A stretch of 64,000 bases of DNA from Bacillota bacterium (GCA_023416585.1 JAEZHM010000081.1:186001-250000), one strand, 5' to 3'; shown: positions 1 to 8,316, numbered from the stretch's first letter. Notes: generated from the sequence alone by a model not told the origin. Numbers and translations: made by a program.

Positions 1-428
1 AATGATGTGACCAGCAGGTAGGAGGGGATCATGCCGCCGCTGAAGATCATGGTGATGAAAAAGAAGGTCATGAGCCCCTTGTTTCCCGGCATTTGCCTTT
101 TGGAAAGGGGATAGGCGGTAAGCACTGTTACCAATAGATTGATGGCTATGCCCAGAACTGTGCGCAATATGGTAACGCCGTAGGCACGCCAAAGGATGGG
201 ATTGGTGATCACATACTTGTAGTAGTCCAGCGTAATGTGGCGGGGGATGAGACTATTCAGCCCCCCGGAGGAACGCATGACCTCTTCCGGCGGCACAAAG
301 GAACGCTGTATCACGATCAGAAAGGGAACAAGAGTGATAACCAGGATCAATGCGAGAATGAAAAGATTGACTGCGTCAAACACTTTGTCCACCTTTGTTT
401 GGGCAAGGCGGTTCCCGGTATGTTTCAT
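1..428 (-). CDS. Carbohydrate ABC transporter permease, MalG/LplC-like (partial, 3' end outside window)
   Basis: The N-terminal 142 residues of an inner-membrane permease are visible; the gene runs off the left edge. It opens with a hydrophobic helix (about residues 15-38) and continues with the typical MalG-family region in which a YY.Y sequence precedes the second helix. It lies 17 bases downstream of a LplB-like permease gene on the same strand, so the two would form a heterodimeric channel of a sugar importer. The shared ribosome binding site (AAAGGA) would also allow a start two codons upstream at 434. The substrate is not shown; the divergent GH127 gene suggests an arabinose-containing oligosaccharide, which is inference. 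Confidence 0.85.
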   Translation of the reverse strand, partial: MKHTGNRLAQTKVDKVFDAVNLFILALILVITLVPFLIVIQRSFVPPEEVMRSSGGLNSLIPRHITLDYYKYVITNPILWRAYGVTILRTVLGIAINLLVTVLTAYPLSKRQMPGNKGLMTFFFITMIFSGGMIPSYLLVTS

Positions 429-445
429 GAACATCTCATCCTTTA

Positions 446-1408
446 TTATAACAGCGTTTCCTGACCGGCCTTGTCTGACAGATAATTGAAGATCAACACA
501 AAGGCGCATGCGACAACAGATTTGAACAGACCCACGGCGGTGGAAAAACCATATTTGCGGTCTACCACGCCGATGCGGTACACGTACGTATCCAGAATAT
601 CTCCTACGTCGTACACGGCTGAATTGTACATGGAAAATACCTGGTCAAAGCCGGCGTTCAACACACCGCCCAATCTTAAAAGGAACATGACCGCAATGGT
701 GGGCAGAATGCAGGGAATAGCGATGTACAGGATACGCTGGATGCGGTTGGCCCCATCGATCACCGCTGCCTCGTGAATTTCCTGGGGCACGCCGGACAAT
801 GCTGCCAGATAGATGACGGCGCTCCAGCCCATCTCTTTCCAGATGTCGGTGATCACCAGGATGCTCCTGAAGTAGCCGGGCTCCGCCATAAAAAAGATGG
901 GCTTTTGTCCCATGGCGATGCGGATGAGGTTAAGCAGTCCGTCCCCCGGAGCGAGAAGGTTCATGACAACCCCCGACATTATGACCCAGGAGATGAAATG
1001 GGGGAGGTATACCACCGTCTGCACAGTGCGTTGGAAGGAGCGCTGCCTTACTTCATTGATCAGTATGGCAAGAAGGATGGGTGCCGGAAACCCGAAAAGT
1101 ATCTTGTATCCACTGATAATGAACGTATTGGACAGCACATTTAAAAACTTGTTGGTCAGAAACAGACGCTCGAAATTGGCAAAGCCTACGAATTTGCTGC
1201 CCGTGAGTCCTAAGAAAACTTTGTAATCCTGAAATGCGATTACAAGGCCGCCCATGGGCACATAATGGAACAAAACTGTATAGATGATGCCGGGCGCGAG
1301 CATAAGATAGAAGTACCGGAAACGCCAGATGGATTTGCTAAGTGATGACCTATGCACCTTTTTAGTCACCGCATTTGATTGGATCAAATGAATCTTCCCC
1401 TTTGGCAT
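446..1408 (-). CDS. Carbohydrate ABC transporter permease, LplB/UgpA-like
   Basis: A permease of about 320 residues with the W.FRYFYLM..PG opening that is characteristic of LplB-like subunits, six predicted membrane helices, and the EAA loop (EAAVIDGANRIQRI, near residue 210) that docks to the ATPase. It is transcribed divergently from the GH127 gene and directly precedes the second permease. The ATG at 1408 is taken as start because it gives the usual short cytoplasmic N-terminus; the ribosome binding site there is weak and a TTG at 1456 is an alternative. No solute-binding protein or ATPase for this pair lies inside the window; LplB-type systems normally share a distant MsmK-like ATPase. 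Confidence 0.85.
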   Translation of the reverse strand: MPKGKIHLIQSNAVTKKVHRSSLSKSIWRFRYFYLMLAPGIIYTVLFHYVPMGGLVIAFQDYKVFLGLTGSKFVGFANFERLFLTNKFLNVLSNTFIISGYKILFGFPAPILLAILINEVRQRSFQRTVQTVVYLPHFISWVIMSGVVMNLLAPGDGLLNLIRIAMGQKPIFFMAEPGYFRSILVITDIWKEMGWSAVIYLAALSGVPQEIHEAAVIDGANRIQRILYIAIPCILPTIAVMFLLRLGGVLNAGFDQVFSMYNSAVYDVGDILDTYVYRIGVVDRKYGFSTAVGLFKSVVACAFVLIFNYLSDKAGQETLL

Positions 1409-1612
1409 GAAGCTCTCGGCTTTCCCGAGTATAGCGGGGGGAACTATCCATGGCAACCATCAATATTGCGCATTCTTCTCAAATTTCATCATTTGGTTGA
1501 GCAAAGTTGAACTAGATCGTTGTACCTGATTTGTTCAGCATAATGGAATGAATCGCAAAACAAGGCTCATGAATGTCTTTTTGAAACTGACAGGGTTTGT
1601 CAAAAGTGGGTG

Positions 1613-1641
1613 TTGACTTTCCAAATATGATATGCTATCAT
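1613..1641 (+). promoter_or_regulatory. Sigma-A type promoter for the GH127 operon
   Basis: TTGACT (1613-1618), a 17-base spacer, then TATCAT (1636-1641). Transcription would start near 1648, just upstream of the two palindromes, about 130 bases before the GH127 start codon. Confidence 0.75.
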
Positions 1642-1655
1642 CTTTTTAAGAGTTT

Positions 1656-1671
1656 ATTTAAACGTTTAAAT
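1656..1671. promoter_or_regulatory. LacI-type operator 1 (perfect 16-base palindrome)
   Basis: ATTTAAACGTTTAAAT is a perfect palindrome with the central CG that is typical of LacI-family operators. It lies immediately downstream of the predicted transcription start, where a bound repressor would block initiation or clearance. Confidence 0.65.
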
Positions 1672-1684
1672 TTAATCGATTAAA
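1671..1684. promoter_or_regulatory. LacI-type operator 2 (perfect 14-base palindrome)
   Basis: TTTAATCGATTAAA, again with a central CG, shares one base with operator 1; the two CG centres are 14 bases apart. The sequence differs from operator 1 inside the arms, so it may be a second site for the same regulator or for a related one. Confidence 0.55.
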
Positions 1685-1776
1685 AGTGAACAATAAGCAT
1701 CTTTTGCCGTTCTTAAAAGGCAATAATCCTAATGGGTACTATCAGCTCGATTGAATGATCGGCAGGAAGGATTTAT

Positions 1777-3711
1777 ATGAAATATCTTGAAGCCTTGCCC
1801 TTAAAGTGCGTCAGGTTGACGGATGGTATTCCGCAAAGAATGCAGAAGCTCGTGAAGGAAAAGGTGCTTTCCTACCAATGGGAGGCTCTGCACGACCGTG
1901 TGGAGGACGCTGCCAAAAGCCATTGCATTGAGAATTTCCGCATTGCGGCGGGGATTTCTACGGGCGAACACTATGGAATGATCTTTCAGGACAGTGACCT
2001 GTACAAATGGCTGGAAGCGGTAGCCTACTGTATTGAGGTGTATGGGGACAGTAAACTGGAAGCGCTGGCGGATGAGGCCTGCGATCTGATTGGCAAGGCG
2101 CAGCAAGACGACGGTTATATCAATACCTATTATACGGTCAAGGAACCTGCGTTCAGGTTCACCAATTTGCAAGAGGGGCATGAGTTGTACTGCGCGGGGC
2201 ACTTTTTTGAAGCTGCGGTGGCCTATTACAAGGCAACGGGAAAACGGCAGATTCTCGATACAGCCTGCAGATTTGCGGATTATTTGGAGCGGGTTTTCGG
2301 TATGGGGGAAGGGCAGATTCCAGGCTATCCAGGGCACCAGGAGATTGAGGTTGGGCTTGTGAAGCTGTTTCAAGTGACTGGCAACCGTGTCTATTTGAAG
2401 CTTGCGGACTACTTTATTGGCCAGCGGGGCAAAGAACCCCTTTATTTCGCCATGGAGCGCGAAAGGCCTGAATTTAAAGACATCTTTCATCTTCCCGTCA
2501 TTCAGGAGCGGACCTATGCCCAGACCCATATAGAACCGGTCTATCAGACGGAAGCGGTAGGCCATGCGGTGCGTGCCTTGTACATGTACAGCGCCATGGC
2601 GGATTTGGCAAGGCTGTATGAAAATGAGGCGCTTAAGGATGCCTGTGAAGGATTATACCGCAGCGTGACGCAGCGTCGTATGTACATAACCGGCGGCGTG
2701 GGCTCCACGGCTTACGGCGAGAGTTTCACTACGGATTTTGATCTGCCCAACGATACCGTCTATAGCGAGAGCTGCGCCTCGGTGGCGTTGATGATGTTTG
2801 CTTCGCGCATGGCTACCCTCACCGGGGACGGCGCGTATTACGACACGGTGGAGCGGGCGTTTTTCAACCGTGTGTTGGCAGGAATTTCTCAAAATGGCAC
2901 TGAGTTCTTCTATGTAGGACCCCTGGCCGTCAATCCTCCGGCATGCCGCTGCAATCCGGGTTTAGACCACGTCAAGCCTGTGCGACAAAAGTGGTTCGAT
3001 GTGGCCTGTTGCCCCACCAATATTGCACGCACCATTATGAGCATTGGCGGCTATGCCTTCGGCGCTGATCAAGACACTCTGTATATTCATATTCCACTTG
3101 CCTGTGAGATCCACACCGGCCGCTTTGAGCTTTCGCTTAGTACGCAGTACCCCTTTGGGGATACGCTTCACATTGAGGTTTTGGGACAGGAACAGAACGT
3201 GGCGATCCGGCAGTCAGGGCTTGCGCCCATGAAGGCCGTGCTTGTGAACGGGGAAGCAAGATCCATAACTAAAGTAAACGGATACCTCCATTTATCCGCG
3301 TTGAATCGGGGAGATGTTGTTACCGTCACCTATGACCTTCATCCAAGGTACGTGGTATCCCATCCCAAGGTAGTCGACAATGTGGGCAAAGCCGCTGTCA
3401 TGCGCGGCTCCATTGTCTACTGCGCCGAGCAGGCGGACAACGGAGAGGGCATAGCAAGCCTTAAACTCCCGCACACCGCCGCCTTCACAGAATTGGAGTC
3501 CTTTGCCGGTGACGGCTCTGTTATCTTGAAGACCCGCGGTACAAAAGCAGTCTTTGAAGATGATGATGAGCTGTATCAGGACCGGCTGCCTAGGTGGGAG
3601 GAGACAGACATCACACTGATTCCCTATTATCTGTGGGCCAACCGCGGCGAAGGGGAAATGCAGGTATATTTGAACGTTTCAGAGGGCGAGGGGATTGGTC
3701 CCCGAGCCTGA
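1777..3711 (+). CDS. Glycoside hydrolase family 127, beta-L-arabinofuranosidase type
   Basis: A cytoplasmic enzyme of 644 residues without signal peptide, expected to release L-arabinofuranose from imported oligosaccharides. It has the DUF1680/GH127 layout: an (alpha/alpha)6 barrel followed by beta domains. The key residues of the characterised enzyme HypBA1 can be placed: E315 (acid/base), E331 and C333 in YSESCAS, and C411-C412 in VACCPTN, where the first Cys is the nucleophile and the group binds zinc. The spacing of these residues matches HypBA1 with an offset of 6-7. A ribosome binding site (AGGAAGG) precedes the ATG. The gene heads an operon with a solute-binding protein and two permeases. 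Specificity inside GH127 (some members act on other furanosides) is not certain. Confidence 0.92.
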   Translation: MKYLEALPLKCVRLTDGIPQRMQKLVKEKVLSYQWEALHDRVEDAAKSHCIENFRIAAGISTGEHYGMIFQDSDLYKWLEAVAYCIEVYGDSKLEALADEACDLIGKAQQDDGYINTYYTVKEPAFRFTNLQEGHELYCAGHFFEAAVAYYKATGKRQILDTACRFADYLERVFGMGEGQIPGYPGHQEIEVGLVKLFQVTGNRVYLKLADYFIGQRGKEPLYFAMERERPEFKDIFHLPVIQERTYAQTHIEPVYQTEAVGHAVRALYMYSAMADLARLYENEALKDACEGLYRSVTQRRMYITGGVGSTAYGESFTTDFDLPNDTVYSESCASVALMMFASRMATLTGDGAYYDTVERAFFNRVLAGISQNGTEFFYVGPLAVNPPACRCNPGLDHVKPVRQKWFDVACCPTNIARTIMSIGGYAFGADQDTLYIHIPLACEIHTGRFELSLSTQYPFGDTLHIEVLGQEQNVAIRQSGLAPMKAVLVNGEARSITKVNGYLHLSALNRGDVVTVTYDLHPRYVVSHPKVVDNVGKAAVMRGSIVYCAEQADNGEGIASLKLPHTAAFTELESFAGDGSVILKTRGTKAVFEDDDELYQDRLPRWEETDITLIPYYLWANRGEGEMQVYLNVSEGEGIGPRA

Positions 3712-3825
3712 AGCCCAGTTATGGCACAGCCTTGACTGGGCGGAACACCGGGCATGATTCTCATGCTGGGTGCGAAGGCACTAATACACGGGTGTGTATT
3801 GCAATAAAAAAAGGAGGAAGAGAAC

Positions 3826-5160
3826 ATGAAAAAGGGAACCAAGCTCCTGGGTCTGGCGATCGTGCTGACCATGATACTGACCTTGGTATCCAGTCTCACC
3901 GCACTGGCCGAAGACCGCGTCACCATCACCTACTCGTACTGGGGAACGCCGGAGGAATCCAAATCCACTCAGGATGTACTGGATAAGTACAATGCCGCTC
4001 AGGACAAAGTCTTTGTCGAGCTCGTTTGCATCCCAAATGAAGAGTATACCACGAAACTTAACTCCATGGCGACTGCCGGCACCATGCCGGATTGCGGTAT
4101 CATGAACGAGAATGGCGTACTGGCATTCGCGAACGCCGGTTTGCTGGCCGACATCAGCGATATGTATGCAAATTCTGAATCCAAGCCGCTCGATTGCCTG
4201 ACTTTCCGCTCCAATGGCAATACTGTTGCCTACTCTGGCTGCAATGAAATCCTGCTTCTGTACTATAACAAGGATATGTTCGACGCCGCCGGCATTGAAT
4301 ATCCCTCCTCCAATCCTGATAAAGCTTATACCTGGGATGAGTTCATCGAGGTTGCGAAGAAGCTGACCATCGACGCCAACGGCAAGCATCCTGGCGAAGA
4401 CGGCTTCGATTCCGAGAAGATTGTGCAGTATGGTTGCAACGTCGATAACTGGACCTGGCAGCTTGAAGTCTGGGCGCAGTCCAATGGCGGCGCCTGGTTC
4501 ACAGAAGATGGCAAGACATGCGTCATCAATTCTGCGGAAGCTATCGAATCCATTCAGAAGGTTGCCGATCTATATCTGGTTGAGCATGTCGCTCCCTACT
4601 ATGATGGGCATGCCGACGAAGGCATCACCCGTTCCATTGCAGCCGGCAATGTGGCCATGGCCACCGGCGGCGCCTGGAACATGGGCACAGCAATGCCTGG
4701 TGTGAGCTTCAACTGGGGTATTGGTGTGCTGCCTTACATGAAGGAAAAGGTCACCGCCTGCACCTCCGGCCCGCAGGTTGTCTTTGCCCAGTCTAAGCAT
4801 CTGCGTGAAGCGATGGACTTCATTGCTTGGTATACCAAGGAAGAAAACAGCTGGAACCTGATCGAAACCGGCATCTGGATGCCGCTGCTGGAAAAGTACT
4901 ACGTAGCGGGCGAAGCTATGGATTCCTGGCTGAAGGATGAAAGCTTCCCGATTAAGGATTATGAAATGGCCAAGGCTGTACTGGTAGATTACACCAAAGC
5001 ATATGCCAAGTCTGCCTGCTGGTACTATACGCCCAATACCAGCGATTTCATCGATATGCTCCGCAGCGTGCTTGGCCCTGTCTGGACCGGTGAAAAGACG
5101 GCTAAAGAAGTTATCACCGCCAACTATGATGCCTTGGCTTCTACAATCGGTGAATTCTGA
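3826..5160 (+). CDS. Extracellular solute-binding protein, family 1 (sugar)
   Basis: A 444-residue secreted receptor for a sugar ABC importer. The N-terminus has a classic signal peptide (KK, a hydrophobic core at residues 8-25, cleavage after ALA near residue 28); there is no lipobox cysteine, so anchoring is unclear. The mature part begins with VTITYSYWGTPEE, usual for family 1 binding proteins, and carries many aromatic residues expected to stack on sugar rings. The ribosome binding site AAAGGAGG is very strong. It sits between the GH127 gene and two permease genes and is followed by a partial terminator, a common arrangement that gives more receptor than channel. Confidence 0.93.
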   Translation: MKKGTKLLGLAIVLTMILTLVSSLTALAEDRVTITYSYWGTPEESKSTQDVLDKYNAAQDKVFVELVCIPNEEYTTKLNSMATAGTMPDCGIMNENGVLAFANAGLLADISDMYANSESKPLDCLTFRSNGNTVAYSGCNEILLLYYNKDMFDAAGIEYPSSNPDKAYTWDEFIEVAKKLTIDANGKHPGEDGFDSEKIVQYGCNVDNWTWQLEVWAQSNGGAWFTEDGKTCVINSAEAIESIQKVADLYLVEHVAPYYDGHADEGITRSIAAGNVAMATGGAWNMGTAMPGVSFNWGIGVLPYMKEKVTACTSGPQVVFAQSKHLREAMDFIAWYTKEENSWNLIETGIWMPLLEKYYVAGEAMDSWLKDESFPIKDYEMAKAVLVDYTKAYAKSACWYYTPNTSDFIDMLRSVLGPVWTGEKTAKEVITANYDALASTIGEF

Positions 5161-5173
5161 TTATCAACCTGTC

Positions 5174-5216
5174 AAGGGGAAGCGTTCGCGCTGGCGTGCG
5201 CTTCCCCTTCTTCTTT
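5174..5216 (+). terminator. Partial terminator / mRNA-processing hairpin after the binding-protein gene
   Basis: A perfect 11-base stem (AAGGGGAAGCG, 5174-5184, with its complement at 5199-5209), a 14-base loop and the pyrimidine run CTTCTTT. It lies inside the operon, so it probably attenuates or protects rather than ends transcription. Confidence 0.65.
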
Positions 5217-5230
5217 AAATGCGGAGGAAA

Positions 5231-6151
5231 ATGAAAGCTATGCGAAAGCCCTTTAACAGGATGCGCCGAGCCGAGGCTGTGACTGCTTACGCCTGCCTGT
5301 TTCCCTCTTTGATGGGATTGGTGTTCATCACCTATTTGCCGCTGCTGACTGTGTTTGTCCTCAGTCTGACAGACTGGAAGGGCATTACGGAACCAAATTA
5401 CATTGGTCTGGCTAACTATATAAGGTTATTCACCAAGGATCCATATTTCTTTGATTCCATCAAGGTGACCGTGTACTATGCTTTCTTAAGCGTTATGGGC
5501 GGAATGCTCTTTTCGCTGATCGTGGCAATGCTGCTGAACCGTAAAATTCCCGCCCGCGGCTTTTTCCGCGCGGTGTTCTATCTTCCTTATGTCCTGCCGG
5601 CGATGGCGGTATACCTGGGCTGGTCATGGCTGTATGACTATAATAACGGCTTTTTCAATTATGTTCTGAACCTGATGGGGATTCACAAGGTCATGTTTTT
5701 GAATGACTCCGGCCTGGCGATTCCTTCGCTATCGCTCATCTCCGTATGGCTGAGTGGGAATCTGATCGTGATCTTTCTGGCAGGCCTGCAGAATGTGCCG
5801 CGTGTTTACCACGAAGCTGCTGAAATTGACGGCGCAAACGCCTTCCAGCGCTTCTTTAGCGTTACACTACCCTGCATGACGCCTATCATCTTTTATAATC
5901 TGCTCATGTCCCTGGTTACCAACATGCAAGTTGTCACGCCCGCGCTGGCACTGACTCAGGGAGGACCGGGCAACACAACCTGCTTTATGTCCTTTATTCT
6001 TTACCGCTATGCCTTCAAGAGCACACCGAGCAAATTTGGTTATTCCTGCGCCATTTCCGCCGTGTTCTTCGTGCTGATTGGCGTTTTCACGATGATATTG
6101 TTTGCCACCAGCAAGAGCTGGATCTTTTACGAAGGAGATGATAGCAGATGA
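5231..6151 (+). CDS. Carbohydrate ABC transporter permease, MalF/UgpA-like
   Basis: A permease of 306 residues with six helices and the EAA loop EAAEIDGANAFQRF near residue 195. It opens with the AYACLFPSLMGLVFI first helix that is usual for UgpA-type subunits. Start chosen at 5231, just behind GGAGG; an upstream ATG at 5219 overlaps that ribosome binding site and a third ATG at 5240 is also possible. It overlaps the next permease gene by four bases (ATGA), so the two are translationally coupled partners of the importer served by the preceding binding protein. Confidence 0.9.
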   Translation: MKAMRKPFNRMRRAEAVTAYACLFPSLMGLVFITYLPLLTVFVLSLTDWKGITEPNYIGLANYIRLFTKDPYFFDSIKVTVYYAFLSVMGGMLFSLIVAMLLNRKIPARGFFRAVFYLPYVLPAMAVYLGWSWLYDYNNGFFNYVLNLMGIHKVMFLNDSGLAIPSLSLISVWLSGNLIVIFLAGLQNVPRVYHEAAEIDGANAFQRFFSVTLPCMTPIIFYNLLMSLVTNMQVVTPALALTQGGPGNTTCFMSFILYRYAFKSTPSKFGYSCAISAVFFVLIGVFTMILFATSKSWIFYEGDDSR

Positions 6152-7032
6152 GTATGCGTATTCCATTCCTGCGGGAAAGAAGCACATTCAAATGCCGCGC
6201 GCGCAATGAAAGAATCGGCAATGTGTTTAGCATGGTGCTGCTTCTGCTTTTGACATTTATCGTGCTGCTTCCTATATGGTGGATTTTCCGTTCAAGCTTA
6301 ATGACCAACAATGAGCTGTACGCCTATCCTCCGGTCTTTTTTCCCTACGTCTGGCGGTTTAATGACTATCTGGATACGCTGAATTATTTTCCATTCTTTG
6401 ATTATCTGAAAAATACACTGACCATCATTGTGCCCTCTGTACTTGGCGCGACGGTCACGGCTACACTGGGTGGGTACGCATTTGCACGCTTGCGGTTCAA
6501 AGGAAAGAAACTGTTGTTTGGGCTGTGCATTGCCTCCATGCTTCTTCCTAATATTGTCACGCTGGTACCGCTTTACATCGGTTGGAATCGTCTGCTGAAT
6601 TTGACCAACTCCTATTGGCCGCTCATCATCCCTCACTTCTGCTGCGGCGGCGCATTCAGCATATTTCTGATCCGTCAATTCATCAAAACCGTTCCTCGCG
6701 AGCTGGATGAGGCGGCCACCATTGACGGCTGCGGCTTTTTCCGCATCCTGGTGTTTATCATTGTTCCTGCAATCAAGTCCGCGATGATTGTGGTTGCACT
6801 GCTAAAATTTATCGAGTTGTGGAACGACTTACTCCAACAGGTCATCTATATCAATTATCAGAAGGACTTTACTATCGCACTGGGTCTGAGCCTGTTTAAG
6901 GGCTCGCTCAAATCCGACTGGTCCAAGATCATGTGCGCCACCTGCATGGCATTCGTTCCAGGCGTTGTCTTCTACTTACTTGGGCAGCGGTATTTCGTTG
7001 AAGGCATTGTCATGACGGGCATGAAAAATTAG
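6148..7032 (+). CDS. Carbohydrate ABC transporter permease, MalG-like
   Basis: A permease of 294 residues, second half of the channel. Visible are the YAFARL..KGK segment after helix 2, the EAA loop DEAATIDGCGFFRI near residue 187, and the conserved end FVEGIVMTGMKN. It is the last intact gene of the GH127 operon. The end of this protein is nearly repeated by the truncated permease at 7651-8061, which marks that fragment as a paralogue. No ATPase gene accompanies the operon, so a shared sugar ATPase elsewhere is expected. Confidence 0.92.
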   Translation: MSMRIPFLRERSTFKCRARNERIGNVFSMVLLLLLTFIVLLPIWWIFRSSLMTNNELYAYPPVFFPYVWRFNDYLDTLNYFPFFDYLKNTLTIIVPSVLGATVTATLGGYAFARLRFKGKKLLFGLCIASMLLPNIVTLVPLYIGWNRLLNLTNSYWPLIIPHFCCGGAFSIFLIRQFIKTVPRELDEAATIDGCGFFRILVFIIVPAIKSAMIVVALLKFIELWNDLLQQVIYINYQKDFTIALGLSLFKGSLKSDWSKIMCATCMAFVPGVVFYLLGQRYFVEGIVMTGMKN

Positions 7033-7060
7033 AATTGCTGTACCATTAGAGGATATCGCC

Positions 7061-7222
7061 ATGACCAACAAAATACATGAAATACCCCTATGTAATGTCA
7101 GGGTGACAAATGCTTTCTGGTCTTCGCGCCAGCATCTGATAGCAGATGTAACCGTGCCCTACATGGGAAAAATACTTCGGGATGAGGGCTATGCCTTCGG
7201 CTCGGATGAGGATACACTGTAG
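7061..7222 (+). pseudogene. GH127 remnant (large internal deletion)
   Basis: An open frame of 53 residues. Residues 1-42 (IPLCNVRVTNAFW..RQ...VTVPYM) resemble the start of GH127 proteins. It then jumps to GYAFGSDEDTL, which matches GYAFGADQDTL of the intact enzyme at 1777-3711, and stops. Roughly 370 codons between the two parts are missing. It cannot be catalytic: all zinc and nucleophile cysteines are in the deleted part. It opens a relic copy of the neighbouring sugar operon. Confidence 0.75.
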
Positions 7223-7247
7223 ATCCGAAAAAAGGGAGGAACGTAGA

Positions 7248-7536
7248 ATGAAGAAAAACTGGATTGTAAGGCATTGCTGTTGTACTGATTTTGACCATAA
7301 TGACTGCGCCGGCCCTCGCTGTCTTTGCGAGATATTGTCCATCTTGTGGTACGTCCATGGTTAGAAATGATTCTATAAGCACAGGTTACTATATGAAGGA
7401 GCTTCCTCACGGCAACCATAACGATTTATATTCATTTACTACTTGGAAGGATTAATGGAGTTGTCCATTATGCTATCACCGAGAAACATCTGAACGGACA
7501 GTACAAAAACTTGAGGCATGCCCTTCGGGTAAATAG
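7248..7536 (+). pseudogene. Small secreted zinc-ribbon-like protein, frameshifted and with an in-frame stop
   Basis: After a strong ribosome binding site (GGGAGG) the ATG at 7248 begins MKKNWIV. One base too many (near 7269) moves the rest, GIAVVLILTIMTAPALAVFA, into the next frame; together they form a clear signal peptide. The mature part carries YCPSCG, then a TAA at 7453, and in the same frame continues WSCPLC to a TAG at 7534. Two CxxC knuckles suggest a zinc ribbon of about 90 residues. Two lesions make this a decayed gene, unless an unknown recoding acts. No family name could be assigned. Confidence 0.6.
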
Positions 7537-7546
7537 GGAATAGGGG

Positions 7547-7582
7547 GGGCCTCCCAATTAAAATAATATGGGGGGCCCTTTT
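7547..7582 (+). terminator. Rho-independent terminator
   Basis: GGGCCTCCC (7547-7555) pairs with GGGGGGCCC (7570-7578), nine pairs with one G-T, a 14-base A/T-rich loop, then TTTT. It follows the broken zinc-ribbon gene directly. Confidence 0.75.
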
Positions 7583-8061
7583 ATGTTGGCTCTTGAGTCT
7601 GGTGCTGACTATGATACTGATCATGGTAACCGGTCTCACCGGGCAGGCCGATGATCCTGCCGTACTTAACAAGCGGCGGGGCGTTCAATATCTTCCTGAT
7701 CCGCCGGTTCATCATGACCGTGCCCAGGGAGCTGGACGAGGCTGCGAAAATCGACGGCGCCGGCAGGATGCGTGTTCTTTTGCAGATATTGGTGCCGTCC
7801 ATCCGGCCGGCCATCATCGTGGTGGCGCCGTTCATATTTATTGGCATTTGGAACGACGTGCTTTTGAAGACGGTATATATCTCCGATTCCAGCATGTACA
7901 CCATCGCTTTAGGACTGAAAAAATTCTCGGGCTCCTACGGCACCGACTGGAAGCTGGCTATGGCCTCCACCTGCCTTTCCATACTGCCCGGCATCATTGT
8001 TTACCTTGCCTGCCAAAAGTACTTTGTGGAAGGAATCGTCATGACGGGAATGAAGAACTGA
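7583..8061 (+). pseudogene. Fused remnants: signal-peptide scrap of a binding protein joined to the C-terminal half of a MalG-like permease
   Basis: 7590-7650 reads SLVLTMILIMVTGLTGQADD, close to the signal peptide of the binding protein at 3826 (GLAIVLTMILTLVSSLTALAED). From about 7651 another frame reads GGAFNIFLIRRFIMTVPRELDEAAKIDGAGR to FVEGIVMTGMKN, the last 130 residues of a MalG-like permease closely related to 6148-7032. About 155 N-terminal permease residues, the rest of the binding protein and the first permease are missing. An ATG at 7651 exists but no ribosome binding site fits. The segment completes a degraded copy of the GH127, binding protein, permease order. Confidence 0.75.
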
Positions 8062-8081
8062 GATGGTATACTTCCACCTAA

Positions 8082-8315
8082 AGGAAGAATGGGAAGGAAA
8101 AGGCGATACTGTATCGAAATTTTGAACATAGGCGTGCCGCATCCCGTAATGAGGGTGCGGCGCGTCTATATATATTGTTTTACGCAGCCATCGTGCTGGT
8201 GATCCTAGGCAGTGCACTGATGCTGATAGAGCAGAAAAGGGCGGTACAGCCGTGTGTTTTTGCATACGCGGCCGCATCACTTTTCTCATTTTCATTTCAT
8301 TTTTCCATGCTATAA
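8082..8315 (+). other. Open frame with one membrane helix and no recognisable start
   Basis: This frame is free of stops and encodes a basic stretch followed by a hydrophobic helix (YILFYAAIVLVILGSALMLI) and ends inside the TATAAT box of the next gene. There is no ATG, GTG or well-placed TTG near its beginning; a purine-rich GGAAGGAAAAGG at 8091-8102 precedes an ATA-CTG pair. It could be a decayed membrane protein or one using a rare start. Not recognised as a known family. Confidence 0.25.
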
Positions 8316-8316
8316 T
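8308..8316 (+). promoter_or_regulatory. Extended -10 promoter for the two-component system
   Basis: TGC-TATAAT (8308-8316) is a consensus extended -10 element; the -35 region is weak. It lies about 30 bases before the response-regulator start and excludes the longer reading frame that would begin at 8252. Confidence 0.65.

Larger units (their letters stand above)
1409..1776. promoter_or_regulatory. Divergent control region between two sugar gene clusters
   Basis: This 368-base gap separates the minus-strand permease pair from the plus-strand GH127 operon. It holds a strong rightward promoter and two perfect palindromes (listed separately), plus a weaker inverted repeat TGACA-N5-TGTCA at 1588-1602. 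No clear leftward promoter stood out. No small reading frame with a ribosome binding site was seen. Confidence 0.6.

Noticed and set aside
1801..2565. 254-codon minus-strand frame within the GH127 gene
   Set aside because: Antisense shadow of a well-supported enzyme; no start signal and no recognisable domain.
7583..8081. 162-codon frame (SLVLTMILIMV... into PPVHHD...) as a real gene
   Set aside because: Only its first 20 residues are meaningful; the rest is an out-of-frame reading of the permease tail.
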